A stretch of 64,000 bases of DNA, from NCBI RefSeq assembly GCF_046271865.1, contig NZ_CP176580.1, positions 2,852,001 to 2,916,000 of the forward strand, read 5' to 3'. The DNA is from Nitrincola salilacus (lineage in GTDB: Bacteria > Pseudomonadota > Gammaproteobacteria > Pseudomonadales > Balneatricaceae). This document shows positions 1 to 9,656 of the stretch, one piece after another. Made by a program: the position numbers and the translations under genes. How positions within the stretch are numbered: position 1 is the stretch's first letter; every line of letters starts with the position of its first letter. The notes beneath the pieces were generated by a model that saw only the letters and a list, made by a program, of their open reading frames with translations, was not told the origin of the DNA and ran no database searches.

Positions 1-781
1 GCAGCAAAATGATCGAGCGCAGCTCCTTGACCAGACTGGTGTTGAAGGTGATCTCATTCAGGCGATTGATGATCTCACGGGCGGTGCGCGGAATGTCGGG
101 CCGATAGAAGGGGTTGATCTGTACCAGCATCAGATCCCGGGCATCACATTCATCAACCAATGGATAGAGGGCCGGGTTGCCCAGATAGCCGCCATCCCAA
201 TAGGCTTCGCCGTCTATCTCCACCGCCTGAAACATCAGGGGCAGAGCCGCCGAGGCCATCAGAGAATCCACCGTCAGCTCTGGCTGGCGAAAAATTTTCG
301 GGCGACCGCTGCGCACATTGGTTGCCGTGACGAACACCTTGATCGCCGTGCAGCGATTGACGCGATCGAAATCGACCAGATCGGCCACCAGATCGCGCAA
401 GGGATTGAGGTTCATTGGATTCATCTCGTAGGGTGAGAATACCCGCGACAGATGATCGAAAAACAGATAAGAGGGTGAGCTGTCCAGACTCCAGGTACCG
501 TTGATGCGGGACCAGATATCACGTTGAAACGGACTGTTTCTGGCGCCATCACTGACCGCTTTCCAGAATCGTTCCAACGCCGCGATGGCACCGTCAGTAC
601 CTCCTGCTTCGAGCCCATCAGCCAGAACAACGGCGTTCATCGCACCGGCACTGGTTCCGCTGACACCTTCGATATGCAGATCAGGCTCTTCCATCAACCG
701 CTCCAGTACTCCCCAGGTCAGGGCTCCGTGTGAACCACCACCCTGCAGGGCCAGCTCAATGGTTTTACGCTTTCTTGTCAT
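1..781 (-). CDS. Patatin-like phospholipase, C-terminus cut by window edge
   Basis: The first 260 codons of a patatin-family lipid acyl hydrolase; the gene runs off the left edge, so its stop is unseen. The ATG is at 779-781. The protein opens with MTRKRKTIELALQGGG, whose glycine-rich GGGSHGA segment forms the oxyanion hole. The nucleophile elbow GTSAG is near residue 44 and the catalytic Asp sits in DGGYLGNP near residue 195, so the Ser-Asp dyad is complete. No signal peptide is visible, so a cytosolic enzyme or one delivered by another route is likely. It is divergent from the MFS gene with about 150 bp between. Substrate is unknown; family members hydrolyse phospholipids or lysophospholipids. 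Confidence 0.9.
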   Translation of the reverse strand, partial: MTRKRKTIELALQGGGSHGALTWGVLERLMEEPDLHIEGVSGTSAGAMNAVVLADGLEAGGTDGAIAALERFWKAVSDGARNSPFQRDIWSRINGTWSLDSSPSYLFFDHLSRVFSPYEMNPMNLNPLRDLVADLVDFDRVNRCTAIKVFVTATNVRSGRPKIFRQPELTVDSLMASAALPLMFQAVEIDGEAYWDGGYLGNPALYPLVDECDARDLMLVQINPFYRPDIPRTAREIINRLNEITFNTSLVKELRSIILL

Positions 782-932
782 ATCCTTTACCTCTGTGTAA
801 TCCATCAACCGAGATCATGCTGCATTGCAGCATAACAAAATCAGACATAGATATCTGTGTTTCATCGGCAGGCTTTATTGGGCTGTTTCAGCTATTATAG
901 CTGTCCTGTTTTTTCCACCCATGGAGTTTATC

Positions 933-2153
933 TTGTCCACCCAGGCAACACCCACCGGCTACCTTAGCCTGATTCGCCACAGACCCGGGCTGCTGGCGAT
1001 CGCTTTTCTGGCAATATTTTCGGGCAATCTCGGGCAGAGTTTTTTCATCGGACTGTTTCAGGAACCGATTGCCACACAACTCGATATCTCAGCCGGTGAG
1101 TTCGGCTCCCTGTATGCGACCGTGACGCTGATCTCTGGTTTTCTGGTGCTGCGATTTGGCCCTTCGGTGGACTGGACCTCACCCCGTCGTTACGCTCTGC
1201 AGGTGCTGACTGGCCTGCTGTTTGGCATCGCCCTGCTGACGCTGTCGCCCTGGTGGTTGGGTGCCGCCATCGGGCTATTGCTGATCCGTCTGTGTGGACA
1301 GGGGCTGTTCACGCATCTGGGCAATACACTGACGGGTCGGGAGTTCACACAATTGCGCGGGCGTGCCCTTGGCCTGGTCGGGCTGGGCATGCCGGCGGGT
1401 GAGATGTTGCTGCCGCCTCTGGTCGCGCTGCTGTTGCTGGCTCTAGCCTGGCATCAGGTGATCTGGTTGATTGCCACAGTGCTGGTGCTGCTCTGGCTGG
1501 TGCTGTTTGTAACGCTTGACTGGCCCGACAGCCCGCACAAGGCCAGCACCCGGGCAGAGAAAAAGGCGATTCGCAAGCGCGGCCCTAATCCCATGCGCGA
1601 GCGGCGCTTCTGGCTGTTGCTGCCGATGCTGATGGCGCTGCCGGTCACCATGACGGGTATGTTTATCTATCAGGCCCAGATGACCCGCGACCTGAATGCC
1701 AGCATCACCGCTTATGCACTGGGACTGGCTGCGATGGGGCTGGCCCGGCTACCCGGGAGTCTGATCGGTGGTAAATGGGTGGATCAGTTCGGTGTCGCCA
1801 CGCTTGCGCGCTGGAACCTGCTACCCTTTGTGCTGATGATGCTGTTGGGGACTCTGATCGGTGGCGATATCGGAATCTGGCTGATTCTGGTCGGGGCCGG
1901 TATCACGATGGGGATGCAGGGGCCGACCACCGACAGCCTGCTGATTGCACTCTGGGGCACCGAGCATCTGGGCCGGGTACGTTCAGTGCGCTCCTCATTT
2001 ATGGTGTTCTCAACCGCTATCGCCCCTGTCGTGCTGGGATTTTTAATCGATTTTGGCACGGGTTTCAAGCCGATACTCTTCGGCATGTTGCTGCTGACCT
2101 GTCTGGCCTGGATGCTGGCACTGAAACCGATTCGCGAAGCCGACCCATTATGA
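933..2153 (+). CDS. MFS transporter
   Basis: A 12-helix major facilitator superfamily permease of about 406 residues. Hydrophobic segments alternate with short loops, and a basic cytoplasmic loop (RAEKKAIRKRGPNPMRERR) divides the halves. I chose TTG at 933 because GGAG lies six bases before it and the protein then begins STQATPTGYLSLIRHRPG; the in-frame ATG at 921 and an ATG at 825 lack a ribosome site. The substrate cannot be read from the sequence. It converges on the GIY-YIG gene with only seven bases between stops. The family call is safe; the function is not known. Confidence 0.85.
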   Translation: MSTQATPTGYLSLIRHRPGLLAIAFLAIFSGNLGQSFFIGLFQEPIATQLDISAGEFGSLYATVTLISGFLVLRFGPSVDWTSPRRYALQVLTGLLFGIALLTLSPWWLGAAIGLLLIRLCGQGLFTHLGNTLTGREFTQLRGRALGLVGLGMPAGEMLLPPLVALLLLALAWHQVIWLIATVLVLLWLVLFVTLDWPDSPHKASTRAEKKAIRKRGPNPMRERRFWLLLPMLMALPVTMTGMFIYQAQMTRDLNASITAYALGLAAMGLARLPGSLIGGKWVDQFGVATLARWNLLPFVLMMLLGTLIGGDIGIWLILVGAGITMGMQGPTTDSLLIALWGTEHLGRVRSVRSSFMVFSTAIAPVVLGFLIDFGTGFKPILFGMLLLTCLAWMLALKPIREADPL

Positions 2154-2160
2154 ATGCGCT

Positions 2161-2427
2161 TTACCCGCTGAGCGTTGCGGCCGTGATCAGGTGCTCCTTC
2201 TGCAGGCGCTTCAGCCGTTTGAGTGCCACCTCACGACGCGTGGCCGATGCCCGGTCGGGATGCGGCTCATGCCAGACCATCACCACAGGACGACGGCATC
2301 GCGTGTAGCGGGCACCGAGCTTGTCGTTTGTGTTGTGTTCCTGCTCGCGACGCGTCAGATCGGTCGTGACTCCCGTATACAGAGAACCATCCGCACAGCG
2401 CAGCATATAGACATACCAGTTTTTCAT
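2161..2427 (-). CDS. GIY-YIG domain protein (YhbQ-like)
   Basis: A small 88-residue protein made almost entirely of one GIY-YIG nuclease domain. The signature appears as WYVYMLRCADGSLYTGVT at residues 4-21, followed by the conserved Arg of DLTRREQEHN and the late REVALKRLKRL helix. Stand-alone members of this size are related to UvrC and homing-endonuclease catalytic domains; YhbQ-type proteins are thought to act on damaged or branched DNA, but their physiological role is poorly defined. It lies tail-to-tail with the MFS gene. Confidence 0.9.
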   Translation of the reverse strand: MKNWYVYMLRCADGSLYTGVTTDLTRREQEHNTNDKLGARYTRCRRPVVMVWHEPHPDRASATRREVALKRLKRLQKEHLITAATLSG

Positions 2428-2479
2428 GCAGGGATAATGAAAAAAATCCAGCTGAAATGCAATTCAGGTTAAGATCCGC

Positions 2480-2503
2480 ACAACACTCAATACAACACTC
2501 AAC
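2480..2503. repeat. 12-bp tandem duplication before trmN
   Basis: ACAACACTCAAT is followed directly by ACAACACTCAAC, two copies differing at the last base. They sit in the trmN leader, about 17 bases before its start codon. Confidence 0.8.
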
Positions 2504-2519
2504 CACCGGTAGCTGTCTG

Positions 2520-3269
2520 ATGACCCGTCGTATCCGCAACACTTACTTTCAGTGTCGTGAATTTCGCATCGAGCAGAATCGCTGTGCGATGAAGGTCACC
2601 ACCGATGCCTGCCTGCTCGGTGCCTGGGTGCCGGTGGAGCAAGCAAAGCAGATCCTAGATATCGGTACCGGCAGCGGCCTGCTGGCACTGTTTGCCGCGC
2701 AGCGCAGCCAGGCCATGATTGATGCTGTCGAGATTGAGCCGGAAGCCGCGCAGCAGGCAACAGATAATTTTGCGGCCAGCCCCTGGCCGGATCGGCTGTG
2801 TGTTATTCAGGTTGATATTCGTGACCACGCCGACCTGAACGTTGCGGGTTATGATCTGATCCTGTGCAACCCGCCCTTCTTCAGTGATTCGACTCACAAC
2901 CCCTGCCAACGCCTTGCCACCGCACGACATAACAGTGCTCTGCCCCTGACCGATCTGCTGCAGGCAACGAGTCGTCTTTTACAGCAAGATGGATCCGCCT
3001 GGTTTCTGCTCCCCGTGCCCGAAGCCCAGCAGATGGCAGAAGCAGCAACGGCTCACGACCTTCACCCGACATACAGGCTCTGGGTGCGCAATAGCCCTTC
3101 CGATCAGCCGCACAGGCAGTTGCTGCAACTGACAAAAAACCAGTCATATAAGCAGCCACAGAAGCAGCAACCTGCATCCGAATCATATTTCACGCTCTAT
3201 AACCCGCACCCTTTTCACACCCCCGAGGCGGCCAAACTCTTCAGCCCTTACTATATTAATGTCAGGTGA
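2520..3269 (+). CDS. trmN: tRNA1(Val) (adenine(37)-N6)-methyltransferase
   Basis: TrmN6 (YfiC) methylates N6 of A37 in tRNA1(Val) using S-adenosylmethionine. The 249-residue product has the Rossmann SAM loop ILDIGTGSGLL near residues 45-55 and the N6-adenine methylase motif NPPF at 117-120, preceded by LILC. The N terminus FQCREFRIEQNRCAMKVTTD is typical of the family. The start is the ATG at 2520; the upstream in-frame ATG at 2457 would add residues encoded partly by a tandem repeat and is unlikely. It stands alone, with the purine cluster starting just downstream. Confidence 0.9.
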   Translation: MTRRIRNTYFQCREFRIEQNRCAMKVTTDACLLGAWVPVEQAKQILDIGTGSGLLALFAAQRSQAMIDAVEIEPEAAQQATDNFAASPWPDRLCVIQVDIRDHADLNVAGYDLILCNPPFFSDSTHNPCQRLATARHNSALPLTDLLQATSRLLQQDGSAWFLLPVPEAQQMAEAATAHDLHPTYRLWVRNSPSDQPHRQLLQLTKNQSYKQPQKQQPASESYFTLYNPHPFHTPEAAKLFSPYYINVR

Positions 3270-3304
3270 TGCTGGTATTTTCTGACTTAGCGGTTAATTT
3301 TTTA

Positions 3305-3332
3305 TTGACTAAAAAGTCAACTTTGCTCTAAA
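3305..3332 (+). promoter_or_regulatory. xdhA promoter with RutR-like operator
   Basis: TTGACTAAAAAGTCAA at 3305-3320 is a perfect 16-bp palindrome. Its left half doubles as a -35 hexamer, with TCTAAA at 3327-3332 as -10 after a 16-base spacer. The palindrome resembles the E. coli RutR box (TTGACCA-NN-TGGTCAA) in length and outer half-sites. The xdhC promoter has the same hexamers and spacing. A repressor bound here would cover the -35. Assignment to the TetR gene at 19207 is inference. Confidence 0.7.
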
Positions 3333-3394
3333 GTTAGTCTACCAACTTGAATGAGCGCTGTGTGATCTATAAAAAAAGCGCCGGGAGGACCATC

Positions 3395-4831
3395 TTGATA
3401 CAGTTCTTACTGAATGAGTCGCTGCGCACTGAACAGCATCTCGATCCCAATATGACCGTGCTGAACTATCTGCGCACGGTTGTTCATAAAACCGGCACCA
3501 AAGAGGGATGCGCCTCGGGTGACTGTGGTGCTTGTACCGTTGTGGTCGGCGAGCTTGAAGATGGACAACTCCGTTACCGTACACTCAATTCCTGCCTGAC
3601 TTTTGTCTCTGCTCTGCATGGAAAACAGCTTATCGCCGTGGATGATCTGAAGAGCGGTGATCAGTTGCACTCAGTACAACAGGCACTGGCCGACTGCCAT
3701 GGCTCACAATGCGGTTTCTGTACCCCCGGCTTCGTGATGTCTCTGTTTGCGTTGCAGAAAAACAGCAGCGGCTATGATAAGGAAGAGACGCTGGAAGCAC
3801 TGGCTGGCAATCTCTGCCGCTGCACCGGCTACCGCCCGATCATCGATGCCGCCGTTCAGGTATGCGAAAACCGGACACCCGATCAGTTTGATGCCGCTGA
3901 AGCCCAGACCATCGAGCGCCTGCAGGCTATCGCACCCAGTAAAGTAGCTGAGCTTAGCGATGGCAATAAACGCTGTATGATTCCACAGACCATCGGCGAG
4001 CTGGCCGAAGCCTACTCAGCCAGTCCCGACGCCCATCTGCTGGCCGGTGGTACCGATCTGGCGCTCGAAGTCACCCAGTTCCACCGTGAATTGCCGGTGA
4101 TGATCTATGTCGGTCATGTCAAAGAGATGCAGCGCATCGAAGAGTTTGATGATCGGATTGAGATCGGCTCGGCCACCTCCCTGACCGATTGCTACGACGC
4201 ACTGGCCCGCGAATTCCCCGACTTCGGTGAGCTGCTGCACCGCTTTGCCTCCTTGCAGATCCGCAATCAGGGCACACTCGGTGGCAATATCGGTAACGCC
4301 TCTCCTATCGGCGACTCCCCACCTCTTTTGATTGCACTGAATGCCAGCATCGTTCTGCGCAAGGGTGATCAGACTCGCACTCTGCCACTGGAAGATTTTT
4401 TCCTCGACTATAAGAAAACCGATCGTCAGCCAAGTGAGTTCATCGAGAAGGTGATCGTTCCACGTGCAGGCAAATATCAGTTCCGCGCCTACAAGATCTC
4501 GAAACGCCTGGATGATGATATTTCAGCGGTCTGTGCGGCGATCAATCTGCATATCGATGGCGGTATTGTGAAAGATGCGCGCATCGCATTTGGCGGTATG
4601 GCGGCAATTCCCAAGCGTGCGAGTGCCTGCGAGCAAGTACTGATCGGCGCAGACTGGAATGATGCCGCTATTGAAAGCGCCTGCGCTGCGCTGGCTCAGG
4701 ACTTCTCCCCTCTGACGGATTTTCGCGCCAGCAAGGAGTACCGCATGAGTACTGCACAGAACCTGCTGCGCAAATATTTTCTGGAGCTGCAATCGCCAAC
4801 CACTGAAACCCGGGTAACTGCATATGTCTAA
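3395..4831 (+). CDS. xdhA: Xanthine dehydrogenase small subunit (2Fe-2S/FAD)
   Basis: The electron-transfer subunit of xanthine dehydrogenase, which oxidises hypoxanthine and xanthine to urate with NAD+. An N-terminal plant-type [2Fe-2S] domain carries C39, C44, C47 and C67; a second helical [2Fe-2S] domain has CGFCTPGF and CRCTGY. The FAD domain follows, with LAGGTDLALEV and the TLGGNIGNASPIGDSPP segment. I chose TTG at 3395 because GGGAGGA sits five bases upstream and the protein then starts IQFLLNES, aligning with family N termini; the ATG at 3347 has no such site. The gene overlaps xdhB by eight bases, implying coupled translation. The preceding promoter carries a RutR-like operator. Confidence 0.93.
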   Translation: MIQFLLNESLRTEQHLDPNMTVLNYLRTVVHKTGTKEGCASGDCGACTVVVGELEDGQLRYRTLNSCLTFVSALHGKQLIAVDDLKSGDQLHSVQQALADCHGSQCGFCTPGFVMSLFALQKNSSGYDKEETLEALAGNLCRCTGYRPIIDAAVQVCENRTPDQFDAAEAQTIERLQAIAPSKVAELSDGNKRCMIPQTIGELAEAYSASPDAHLLAGGTDLALEVTQFHRELPVMIYVGHVKEMQRIEEFDDRIEIGSATSLTDCYDALAREFPDFGELLHRFASLQIRNQGTLGGNIGNASPIGDSPPLLIALNASIVLRKGDQTRTLPLEDFFLDYKKTDRQPSEFIEKVIVPRAGKYQFRAYKISKRLDDDISAVCAAINLHIDGGIVKDARIAFGGMAAIPKRASACEQVLIGADWNDAAIESACAALAQDFSPLTDFRASKEYRMSTAQNLLRKYFLELQSPTTETRVTAYV

Positions 4832-7196
4832 CCACTACGTTGAAACCAGAACTCAGGCTGAGCTGGAGGCACTGTTCCGCCAGGATCTCAAAACCGGTGT
4901 TGGTCGCCCCATCAAACACGAAAGCGGTGATAAGCACACCACGGGCGAAGCGATCTATATTGATGACCGTCTGGAGTTTCCCAATCAGTTGCATGTGTAT
5001 GCACGCATGAGTGACCGGGCCCACGCCCGCATTATCAGCATTGATACCTCACCCTGCTATGCATTCGATGGGGTGGCGATTGCGATCACCAGCAAAGATG
5101 TACCGGGTGAGCTGGATATCGGCCCTGTCGTGGCCGGTGATCCGCTGCTGGCAGAGGGTCTGGTTGAGTATTACGGCCAGCCGGTGATTGCCGTGGCTGC
5201 CGACAGCCTGGAGACAGCACGCAAGGCTGCGATGGCGGCGATCATCGAGTATGAGGATCTGGAACCGATTCTGGATGTGGAAGAAGCGCTGGAGAAAGAG
5301 TTTTATGTGCTGGATCCTCATCAGCACAAGCGCGGCGATGCCGAAGCGGCATTGGCCAAGGCCCCCAATCGTATTCAGGGCAAGCTGCATATCGGTGGTC
5401 AGGAGCATTTCTATCTGGAGACTCAGATCTCCTCGGTGATGCCGACCGAAGATGGTGGCATGCTGGTGTTCACCTCCAGTCAGAACCCGACCGAAGTGCA
5501 GAAGCTGGTCGCCAGTGTACTGGACGTACCGATGCACAAGATAGTGATCGATATGCGCCGCATGGGCGGTGGTTTCGGTGGCAAGGAGACTCAGGCGGCA
5601 GGACCTGCCTGCCTGTGTGCCGTGATTGCCCGCCTGACCGGACGCCCGACGAAGATGCGCCTGCCGCGCATGGAAGATATGCTGGTGACCGGCAAGCGAC
5701 ACCCTTTCTTTGCCCGCTATGATATCGGTTTTGATGATGCCGGGCGTTTGCAGGGGGTCAAGATCGATCTGGCCGGTAACTGTGGTTACTCACCCGACCT
5801 GTCCGGCTCCATTGTCGATCGTGCAATGTTCCATGCCGACAACGCCTACTATCTGGGTGATGCTCTGATCACCGGCTACCGCTGCAAGACGCACACCGCT
5901 TCCAACACCGCTTACCGCGGCTTTGGTGGCCCGCAGGGGATGATGGCGATCGAGGAGATCATGGATCATATCGCACGCACGCTGGGCAAGGACCCGCTGG
6001 AGGTACGTAAGCTCAACTACTATGGTAAGGATGAGCGCAACGTCACCCACTACTATCAGACCGTTGAACATAACCTGATGCAGGAGATGACCGAGGAGCT
6101 GGAGGGCAGTTGTGAGTATGCCCGCCGCCGTGCCGAGGTGATTGAGTTCAACCGCAACAGTCCGGTACTGAAAAAGGGTCTGGCCCTGACGCCGGTCAAG
6201 TTCGGTATCTCCTTCACTGCGACCTTTCTGAACCAGGCCGGTGCGCTGATCCATGTCTACACCGATGGCAGTATCCATCTCAACCATGGCGGTACCGAGA
6301 TGGGCCAGGGGCTCAATACCAAGGTACAGCAGGTAGTGGCAGAAGTGTTCCAGGTGGAAACCGACCGCATCCAGATCACAGCGACCAATACCGACAAGGT
6401 GCCTAACACCTCGCCGACGGCCGCTTCCTCCGGTGCCGATTTGAATGGTAAGGCGGCCTTCAATGCCGCAATGACGATCAAGCAGCGTCTGGTGGAATTT
6501 GCTGCGCGCCACTTCAATGTGACCGAGGAGGATGTCGAGTTCCATAACGGTCAGGTGCGTGTGCGGGATCAATACCTGGCGTTTGAAGCGCTGATCGAAC
6601 TGGCTTACTTCAACCAGGTGTCGCTCTCCTGTGCCGGTTTCTATCGTACACCCAAGATCTTCTATGATCGTGACAAAGCAGCCGGACGCCCCTTCTACTA
6701 TTACGCGTTTGGTCTGGCCTGCTGCGAAGTGCTGGTCGACACGCTGACCGGTGAATACAAGTTCCTGCGCACCGATATCCTGCACGATGTTGGCGCATCA
6801 CTGAACCCAGCCGTGGATATCGGCCAGGTTGAGGGAGCGTTTGTGCAGGGTATGGGCTGGCTCACCACCGAGGAGCTGGTCTGGAACGACAAGGGGCGCC
6901 TGATGACAAGCGGCCCGGCCAGTTACAAGATCCCGGCCGTGGCGGACATGCCGATCGATTTCAGGGTCAAGCTGGTGGAGAACCGCAAGAACCCCGAAGA
7001 CACGGTATTCCACTCCAAAGCAGTGGGTGAACCGCCCTTCATGCTCGGCATCGGTGCCTGGTGCGCAATCAAGGATGCCGTGGCAAGCCTTGGCGACTAC
7101 CGCATTCAACCGCAAATAGACGCACCGGCAACCCCGGAGCGTGTATTGAAAGGTGCGCAACAGATCCGCGCGGCCCTGAAGCAATCGCATGCCTGA
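4824..7196 (+). CDS. xdhB: Xanthine dehydrogenase molybdopterin subunit
   Basis: The catalytic 790-residue subunit that binds molybdenum cofactor and hydroxylates hypoxanthine and xanthine. Hallmarks are GGGFGGKE near residue 249, the substrate-loop Arg in AYRGFGGPQGM near 363, molybdopterin contacts GGTEMGQGLNTK, and the catalytic Glu in AVGEPPFMLG near 735. Its length is normal for the separate large subunit of the bacterial two-gene form. It starts inside the end of xdhA and needs the XdhC chaperone encoded 6 kb downstream for cofactor insertion. A run of imperfect 16-18-bp repeats begins at its stop codon. Confidence 0.95.
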   Translation: MSNHYVETRTQAELEALFRQDLKTGVGRPIKHESGDKHTTGEAIYIDDRLEFPNQLHVYARMSDRAHARIISIDTSPCYAFDGVAIAITSKDVPGELDIGPVVAGDPLLAEGLVEYYGQPVIAVAADSLETARKAAMAAIIEYEDLEPILDVEEALEKEFYVLDPHQHKRGDAEAALAKAPNRIQGKLHIGGQEHFYLETQISSVMPTEDGGMLVFTSSQNPTEVQKLVASVLDVPMHKIVIDMRRMGGGFGGKETQAAGPACLCAVIARLTGRPTKMRLPRMEDMLVTGKRHPFFARYDIGFDDAGRLQGVKIDLAGNCGYSPDLSGSIVDRAMFHADNAYYLGDALITGYRCKTHTASNTAYRGFGGPQGMMAIEEIMDHIARTLGKDPLEVRKLNYYGKDERNVTHYYQTVEHNLMQEMTEELEGSCEYARRRAEVIEFNRNSPVLKKGLALTPVKFGISFTATFLNQAGALIHVYTDGSIHLNHGGTEMGQGLNTKVQQVVAEVFQVETDRIQITATNTDKVPNTSPTAASSGADLNGKAAFNAAMTIKQRLVEFAARHFNVTEEDVEFHNGQVRVRDQYLAFEALIELAYFNQVSLSCAGFYRTPKIFYDRDKAAGRPFYYYAFGLACCEVLVDTLTGEYKFLRTDILHDVGASLNPAVDIGQVEGAFVQGMGWLTTEELVWNDKGRLMTSGPASYKIPAVADMPIDFRVKLVENRKNPEDTVFHSKAVGEPPFMLGIGAWCAIKDAVASLGDYRIQPQIDAPATPERVLKGAQQIRAALKQSHA

Positions 7197-7268
7197 GCCA
7201 GACGAGTGCCTGAGACAGCGCGTGCCTCAGATTGAAACGTGCCTGGATAGAAACGTACCTGAGTACTC
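7187..7268. repeat. Five imperfect 16-18-bp repeats between xdhB and guaD
   Basis: Five head-to-tail units centred on GTGCCTGAG fill most of the spacer: 7187-7203, 7204-7219, 7220-7237, 7238-7253 and 7254-7268. The first contains the xdhB stop codon. The units have diverged (TGCCTGAG, TGCCTCAG, TGCCTGGA, TACCTGAG). No spacers or dyads suggest CRISPR; they look like an old slipped-strand expansion. Confidence 0.75.
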
Positions 7269-7297
7269 AAGATCAAAATTCCAAGAGTCACTGACAG

Positions 7298-8623
<1,326 letters not shown>

Positions 8624-8647
8624 TCACTGCTACGCTGAATAGCAACA

Positions 8648-8687
8648 AAGACGCTGATCCGCCCTCTTCAGATCAGATCAGCGTCTT
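8648..8687 (+). terminator. Hairpin after guaD
   Basis: AAGACGCTGATC (8648-8659) pairs perfectly with GATCAGCGTCTT (8676-8687) across a 16-base loop. The downstream T run is weak, so it may be a factor-assisted terminator or mRNA-stabilising hairpin at the end of xdhAB-guaD. Confidence 0.6.
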
Positions 8688-8721
8688 ATCGGCAAATGGA
8701 CTGCCCTGCTCCATAATCGAG

Positions 8722-9474
8722 GTGATGATGAAACCAAGGCAGTTCGGGTTTTGCATGCTTTTTTTGCTGCTGACAGCCCCAGTGCTGGCTCAGACATATG
8801 TCGTTGGCGTAGAGGATCTTGACTACCTCCCCTACTACAGCAGTGATCAGGGCGAGTTTGTACAGAGCCCCTCCCGGCAGGTACTGGATAGATTTGCCGC
8901 ACAACATCAGTATGAGTTTGTATACACGCCGGTTCCTGTTGCGCGCCTGACTCAGATGTTCGTTGACGGCAACGTCGATTTCAAATTCCCCGACCATCCC
9001 GACTGGGCCCAGACCGCTAAAACCAACCTTGAGATTCACTACAGCTCACCGATTTTCCACTACACAGATGGCGTCATGGTACTACCCGAACACCTTGAGC
9101 GTAGCGTTGATCAGTTCAAAACACTGGGTACCGTACGTGGCTTCAGCCCGCCAGTTTTTGCACAAATGGAAGAGCAGGGATTAATCCAGATAGAGGAAAC
9201 ATCCAGTCTTGATAGCGTTGTTTTACAAGCACTTTATAACCGTGTTGATGGCACCTATTTTAATATAGCTGTTGCCACCTGGTTTCTTGAAGAGAGAATC
9301 CAACAGCCACGCAGCCTGATCTTTGACCCCAGCCTCCCTCATACAAGCAGCCACTATGCGCTGTCTTCCATACATCACCCCGATATCATTGAGCAGTTCA
9401 ATCACTTCCTGATTAAGGAAGCTGTCTGGATTGAGTCGTTGCAGCCCATGCATCCGTTTTCAACTTCTGAGTGA
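8722..9474 (+). CDS. Periplasmic solute-binding (SBP_bac_3-like) protein
   Basis: About 250 residues with a clear Sec signal peptide (FGFCMLFLLLTAPVLAQ, cleavage after VLA) and a fold resembling family-3 amino-acid binding proteins. After YVVGVEDLDYLPYY it has the two-lobed arrangement, including NVDFKFPDHPDW and a KTLGTVRGFSPPVF hinge-like stretch. No permease or ATPase gene adjoins it, so it may be an orphan sensor or scavenging protein rather than part of an ABC importer. GTG 8722, ATG 8725 and ATG 8728 are all possible starts; GAGG at 8719-8722 fits ATG 8728 best. The ligand is unknown; the setting suggests a purine or nitrogen link. Confidence 0.75.
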   Translation: MMMKPRQFGFCMLFLLLTAPVLAQTYVVGVEDLDYLPYYSSDQGEFVQSPSRQVLDRFAAQHQYEFVYTPVPVARLTQMFVDGNVDFKFPDHPDWAQTAKTNLEIHYSSPIFHYTDGVMVLPEHLERSVDQFKTLGTVRGFSPPVFAQMEEQGLIQIEETSSLDSVVLQALYNRVDGTYFNIAVATWFLEERIQQPRSLIFDPSLPHTSSHYALSSIHHPDIIEQFNHFLIKEAVWIESLQPMHPFSTSE

Positions 9475-9540
9475 ATATTATTCAGCATAAATATTGAATA
9501 CATTGTTTGATTTTTTTGTAAACAAGTGGATAATCGGGTT

Positions 9541-9580
9541 TATCGTAATTTATTGACTTGTGAGTCAGCAAATTACGATA
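9541..9580 (+). promoter_or_regulatory. Nested palindrome with RutR-like core before the NCS2 gene
   Basis: The core TTGACTTGTGAGTCAG (9553-9568) matches the palindrome before xdhA. It is nested in outer arms TATCGTAATTT (9541-9551) and AAATTACGATA (9570-9580) that share its centre, giving a 40-bp dyad. The core could overlap a -35 (TTGACT), but the -10 is unclear (TACGAT after 15 bases or GATATG after 18). The start codon is about 77 bases downstream. Confidence 0.65.
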
Positions 9581-9656
9581 TGCCCGTTACTCCCGATACT
9601 CAGGGTCCTCAGCCAGAGTTCAGGAACACTAAAATAATAATGAGGAGTTACCCGCT

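Noticed and set aside
5790..6785. 331-codon open frame antisense to xdhB
   Set aside because: It lies entirely opposite a strongly supported gene, has no ribosome site or recognisable domain, and reflects the codon bias of xdhB.
7187..7268. CRISPR array
   Set aside because: Repeats are contiguous with no spacers, only 16-18 bp and degenerate; no cas genes nearby.
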